From Leptospiraceae bacterium (GTDB lineage: Bacteria; Spirochaetota; Leptospiria; Turneriellales; Turneriellaceae): a stretch of 9,110 nucleotides of DNA. The stretch is from assembly GCA_016788945.1 (NCBI GenBank), contig JAEUSA010000131.1:1-9110 (forward strand), given 5' to 3'. A program made the position numbers and the translations under genes. A model generated the notes under the pieces. The model searched no databases and had not been told where the DNA came from. It saw only the letters and a program-made list of their open reading frames with translations. Shown one piece after another: positions 6,894 to 9,110 of the stretch. Each line of letters starts with the position of its first letter. Position 1 is the stretch's first letter.

Positions 6894-8000
6894 ATGGCAA
6901 TCCGCGTTGAAGCGCTTTCGAATTCCAAACGGGACGTAAAGAAGTTCGTCAATTTCATGAAGCAGGTATATACATCCTACCCGCATTTTGTGCCCCCGAT
7001 CTACTCAGAAGTTGTCAAATTCATCATGAATGGGCCCTTCAATCAGATCGGCGAAAAGCAGCTTCTGCTGGCCTACCGCGACGACCAGATCGTCGCCCGT
7101 CTTTCGGTACACCGCAATTTTGCGCATAACAAACACTATCAGGAAAATCAGGGTTTTTTTGGTTTCTTTGAAGCTCTCGACGATCAAGAGGCAGTGAATG
7201 CCATTTTCGCTGCCGGGGAAAAATGGCTCACAGAGCGCGGTTGTACTTCTGTGCTCGGTCCGGAAAATTTCGCCATCTACGACGAAATCGGGTTACTGAT
7301 CGATGCATTCGACCTCGACCCGATTCTTCTGTGCACTTATAATCCGCCCTATTACCTGAAGCTGATCGAAAATGCAGGTTTTAAAAAAGAAGTGGATTGG
7401 TATGCGTACTGGAAAGACACGACGATTCCCGAATTTATGCGGCTCATCAACAAGCGCGTCTTGCGCCAGAAGGGTGTTGTGATACGCGAGGTGAACCGCA
7501 AGAATTTTGATGCCGAAGCAGAAGCGGTGAAGCACATCTTCAATGAAGCCTGGGCTGAGAACTGGGGCAATGTGCCTTTCACCGACGAGCAGTGGCACCA
7601 TCTCATTAAAGAACTCAAGATGATAATCAACGAAAAACTCGCGTTTATCACCGAGATCGACGGCAAACCGATTGCATTTGCGATCAGCCTCATCGATGCC
7701 AATCAGGCGGTTAAAAAGGCCAACGGCAGCTTGTTCCCATTCGGCATCATCAAACTGCTGCTTGAGATGCGCAAGATCAAAAAGGTGCGCACCACGATTA
7801 TGGGTGTTCTTAAAGAGCACCGTAACAAAGGTTATGAAATCGCGATGGTTCACAAAACCATCGAAAATGGCGTGGCGATGGGCATGACAGGAGCCGATTG
7901 TTCACTGATCGTCGAAACCAATACCGCTATGTCCACCGTGCTTGAAAAGATCGGCTGTGTGCGCTATAAGACGTTTCGCCTGTTTCGCAAAATGATATAG
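6894..8000 (+). CDS. Conserved GNAT-superfamily-like protein (predicted N-acyltransferase)
   Basis: The 368-aa cytosolic protein belongs to a widespread bacterial family annotated as GNAT-like. Recognisable blocks are the N-terminal MAIRVEALSNSKRDVKKFVNF with PHFVPP, then LLLAYRDDQIVARLSVHRN (58-75), GFFGFFEALDD (87-97), GCTSVLGPENFAIYDEIGLLIDAFD (116-140) and YNPPYYLKLIENAGFKK (149-165). The C-terminal half has a beta segment MGVLKEHRNKGYEIAMVHK (303-321) that resembles the GNAT acetyl-CoA loop (R-x-x-G), followed by the NTAMSTVLEKIGC and RYKTFRLFRK ending common in acetyltransferases. It may therefore contain two GNAT-type folds. Substrate and partner are unknown. ATG 6894 is preferred because the family N-terminus begins there; an in-frame extension back to 6678 runs antisense through the neighbouring gene and its residues look non-biological. 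No clear Shine-Dalgarno sequence precedes it. Confidence 0.85.
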   Translation: MAIRVEALSNSKRDVKKFVNFMKQVYTSYPHFVPPIYSEVVKFIMNGPFNQIGEKQLLLAYRDDQIVARLSVHRNFAHNKHYQENQGFFGFFEALDDQEAVNAIFAAGEKWLTERGCTSVLGPENFAIYDEIGLLIDAFDLDPILLCTYNPPYYLKLIENAGFKKEVDWYAYWKDTTIPEFMRLINKRVLRQKGVVIREVNRKNFDAEAEAVKHIFNEAWAENWGNVPFTDEQWHHLIKELKMIINEKLAFITEIDGKPIAFAISLIDANQAVKKANGSLFPFGIIKLLLEMRKIKKVRTTIMGVLKEHRNKGYEIAMVHKTIENGVAMGMTGADCSLIVETNTAMSTVLEKIGCVRYKTFRLFRKMI

Positions 8001-8014
8001 CCTCTTTTTTCTAT

Positions 8015-8048
8015 TGACGATTGCGTCGTCAGCTGTCCCGTGGACGAC
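8015..8048 (+). other. Two mutually exclusive small hairpins
   Basis: TGACGA (8015-8020) pairs with TCGTCA (8026-8031) over a 5-nt loop. The same middle segment, read as GTCGTC (8025-8030), can instead pair with GACGAC (8043-8048) over a 12-nt loop. The two stems share bases and cannot form together. This lies just after the GNAT-like gene and about 95-130 bp before the outer membrane protein start. Any switching role is inference. Confidence 0.4.
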
Positions 8049-8074
8049 CCGCATAAAAAAAAAGAGCGGGTTTT
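8046..8074 (+). terminator. Candidate intrinsic terminator after the GNAT-like gene
   Basis: ACCCGC (8047-8052) pairs with GCGGGT (8066-8071), with a possible extra G-T pair (8046/8072), around a 13-nt A-rich loop that includes nine A residues. It is followed by a short T run (8071-8074). The T tract is short and the loop large, so termination strength is uncertain; it is still the best terminator candidate between the two (+) genes. Confidence 0.4.
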
Positions 8075-8076
8075 AC

Positions 8077-8113
8077 GGAGGCGGCAAGATAGGACGTCCT
8101 GTCCGCCGCCCCC
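8077..8113 (+). promoter_or_regulatory. Strong GC-rich hairpin in the presumed 5' leader of the OMP gene
   Basis: GGCGGC (8080-8085) pairs with GCCGCC (8105-8110); after a 6-nt bulge, GGAC (8092-8095) pairs with GTCC (8101-8104) around GTCCT. Two further G-C pairs are possible outside a mismatch (8077-8078 with 8112-8113). The perfect palindrome AGGACGTCCT (8091-8100) sits within the loop. No T tract follows, so this is not a standard terminator; it ends 19 bp before the ribosome-binding site and may be a leader structure or a dispersed repeat. Confidence 0.5.
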
Positions 8114-8132
8114 AAAATACCTCGTGTATTAT

Positions 8133-8137
8133 AGGAG
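8133..8137 (+). promoter_or_regulatory. Ribosome-binding site of the OMP gene
   Basis: AGGAG lies 5 nt before the ATG at 8143 and is the clearest Shine-Dalgarno sequence in the window, fixing this start. TATTAT at 8127-8132 just upstream could be a -10 hexamer, but no matching -35 is visible and it would leave a very short leader. Confidence 0.75.
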
Positions 8138-8142
8138 ATAGC

Positions 8143-9110
8143 ATGATAAAAAATACCATCCTTTTTTTTCTGACTTTGGCGATCGTCACCGGACAGGCCT
8201 TTGCGCAACGCAAAGGGAAAAAAGCCCCCGCGAAGGCCGCACCCGCTGCTGCGCCCGCCCCGGCCGTACCTGCAGTAGCCGCACCGGCTTCAGCTGAACA
8301 GGCTGAAAAAGAAGCCGCTAAGAAATACGGCGTATCTGAAGAGCTGCTTGAGGCGATTAAGCGCAAGCGCATGCTCAACGACAAAGACTTCGAAAAGAAA
8401 AAAGAAGGCGGGTTTTTTACCGGTCTGCCCCTGATCAATTCTGACCCGAACACCGGTGTCGGCTATGGTGCACGCGTTTTCTACTTCTATAACGGTGAAA
8501 AAGATAATCCGCTGTTCCGCCGCACCCCGTACCGCTCGCAATTGTATGCACAGTTCTTTCAGACCACGAACGGTTATCAATATCACGAAATTAACCTCGA
8601 TTCACCTTATATCGGTAACTCGCTGTTTCGCCTGCGCACTGCATTCGTATTTGAGAAAAACACCTGGGCACATTTTTACGGTAACAACAGCCGCAGCATG
8701 AACGCTTTAGGCGGTGATTTACCCGGAAGCACCCGAACCTATGACAAGTATGCAGACTTTAATACTGAATTGCGCAAAGTTGACAGTAATAACCTCACCA
8801 ACTCCGCGTTTAACAGGTATTCGTATGAGCGCCCGGCCCTTGTCGCATTTCTGGAGCGCGACCTGTTCGGCGGCATCGTTCGCCCACAGATCGGTATGCA
8901 GGTCAGCAAGTACAACATCAACGACCTGATGAACCGCGAGGTACAGGCAGATAAAACAACGCTCGCGAGCGGTGTGGTGACCGCTGATAAAGGCATTAAT
9001 AATCCAACGCTGCTGACCCTGTATAACCAAGCCGGTCTCATCAACGGCTACAACGGCGGATTCAACAACGTTGCCCGGGCAGGCATCGCAATCGACACGC
9101 GCGATTACGA
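8143..9110 (+). CDS. Outer membrane beta-barrel protein, surface-antigen (D15/Omp85-like), 3'-truncated by window edge
   Basis: The frame stays open from ATG 8143 to the window end, giving 322 residues plus a partial codon. It begins with a signal peptide (MIKNTILFFLTLAIVTGQAFA, cleavage before Gln22). An Ala/Pro/Lys-rich stretch follows (23-50), then a charged helical segment (about 51-88) that may lie in the periplasm. Strand-like alternating sequence starts at GFFTGLPLINSDPNTGVGYGARVFYFYNG (90-118), which resembles the start of the barrel in bacterial surface-antigen proteins, and the last visible residues, AGIAIDTRDY, match the DTRD motif of that family. No POTRA-type domains are evident before the barrel, so it looks like a short single-barrel relative rather than BamA or TamA. 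Its role is unknown. An 8-T tract lies in signal-peptide codons 7-9. Confidence 0.82.
   Translation, partial: MIKNTILFFLTLAIVTGQAFAQRKGKKAPAKAAPAAAPAPAVPAVAAPASAEQAEKEAAKKYGVSEELLEAIKRKRMLNDKDFEKKKEGGFFTGLPLINSDPNTGVGYGARVFYFYNGEKDNPLFRRTPYRSQLYAQFFQTTNGYQYHEINLDSPYIGNSLFRLRTAFVFEKNTWAHFYGNNSRSMNALGGDLPGSTRTYDKYADFNTELRKVDSNNLTNSAFNRYSYERPALVAFLERDLFGGIVRPQIGMQVSKYNINDLMNREVQADKTTLASGVVTADKGINNPTLLTLYNQAGLINGYNGGFNNVARAGIAIDTRDY

Noticed and set aside
8005..8010. T6 run after the GNAT-like stop as an intrinsic terminator
   Set aside because: No stem-loop precedes the T run, so it lacks the required structure.
8014..8042. Sigma-70 promoter with TTGACG as -35
   Set aside because: At 17-bp spacing the -10 position reads CCCGTG, which is not acceptable; no suitable hexamer lies within 1-2 bp of it.
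8073..8453. 126-aa minus-strand frame over the OMP gene start
   Set aside because: The plus strand has a good ribosome-binding site, a signal peptide and a barrel-like sequence; the Ala/Gly-rich minus frame is the complement of the Ala/Pro/Lys linker.

Overview
The window reads as ordinary chromosome from a moderately GC-rich Gram-negative-type bacterium, most likely a spirochaete of the order Leptospirales (Turneriella or Leptonema-like). This assignment is inference. It rests on near-balanced base composition, complete outer-membrane logic (a LolD-like ATPase and a surface-antigen-type outer membrane protein), and a ferrochelatase gene, since heme synthesis among spirochaetes is essentially a Leptospirales trait. 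No rRNA, tRNA, CRISPR array, insertion sequence or phage gene was seen.

Layout. Positions 1-5084 (+) hold a tightly packed run of five genes: serC (5' end outside the window), hemH, fmt, a MATE-family exporter and a LolD-like ABC ATPase. Junctions are an 8-bp overlap, a 1-bp overlap (TGATG), a 4-bp overlap (ATGA) and a 7-bp gap, so one transcript with translational coupling is likely. The products are functionally mixed: serine/PLP metabolism, heme synthesis, initiator-tRNA formylation, small-molecule export and lipoprotein-type transport. Positions 5041-6817 (-) hold a two-gene unit: a secreted hypothetical protein followed 7 bp later by a divergent diacylglycerol-kinase-like protein. The tail of the latter overlaps the tail of the LolD-like gene by 44 bp. 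A 76-bp divergent intergenic region with a perfect 9-bp dyad separates this unit from a (+) gene for a conserved GNAT-fold protein (6894-8000). A 142-bp intergenic stretch rich in inverted repeats (8001-8142) leads into an outer membrane protein gene that runs off the right edge.

The most unusual feature is at the start of the MATE exporter. Two nearly identical 57-bp units (2916-3029), each able to fold into a long hairpin, are inserted in frame and add 38 very basic residues. The only two differences between the copies are synonymous, and removing both units leaves an intact, normal-looking MATE start. This resembles an in-frame palindromic element that later duplicated. Secondary points of interest are the lipid-kinase-like protein with several degenerate family motifs, the competing hairpins upstream of the outer membrane protein gene, and the four-cysteine insert of the ferrochelatase. 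I see no evidence for an entirely new multigene system in this window.
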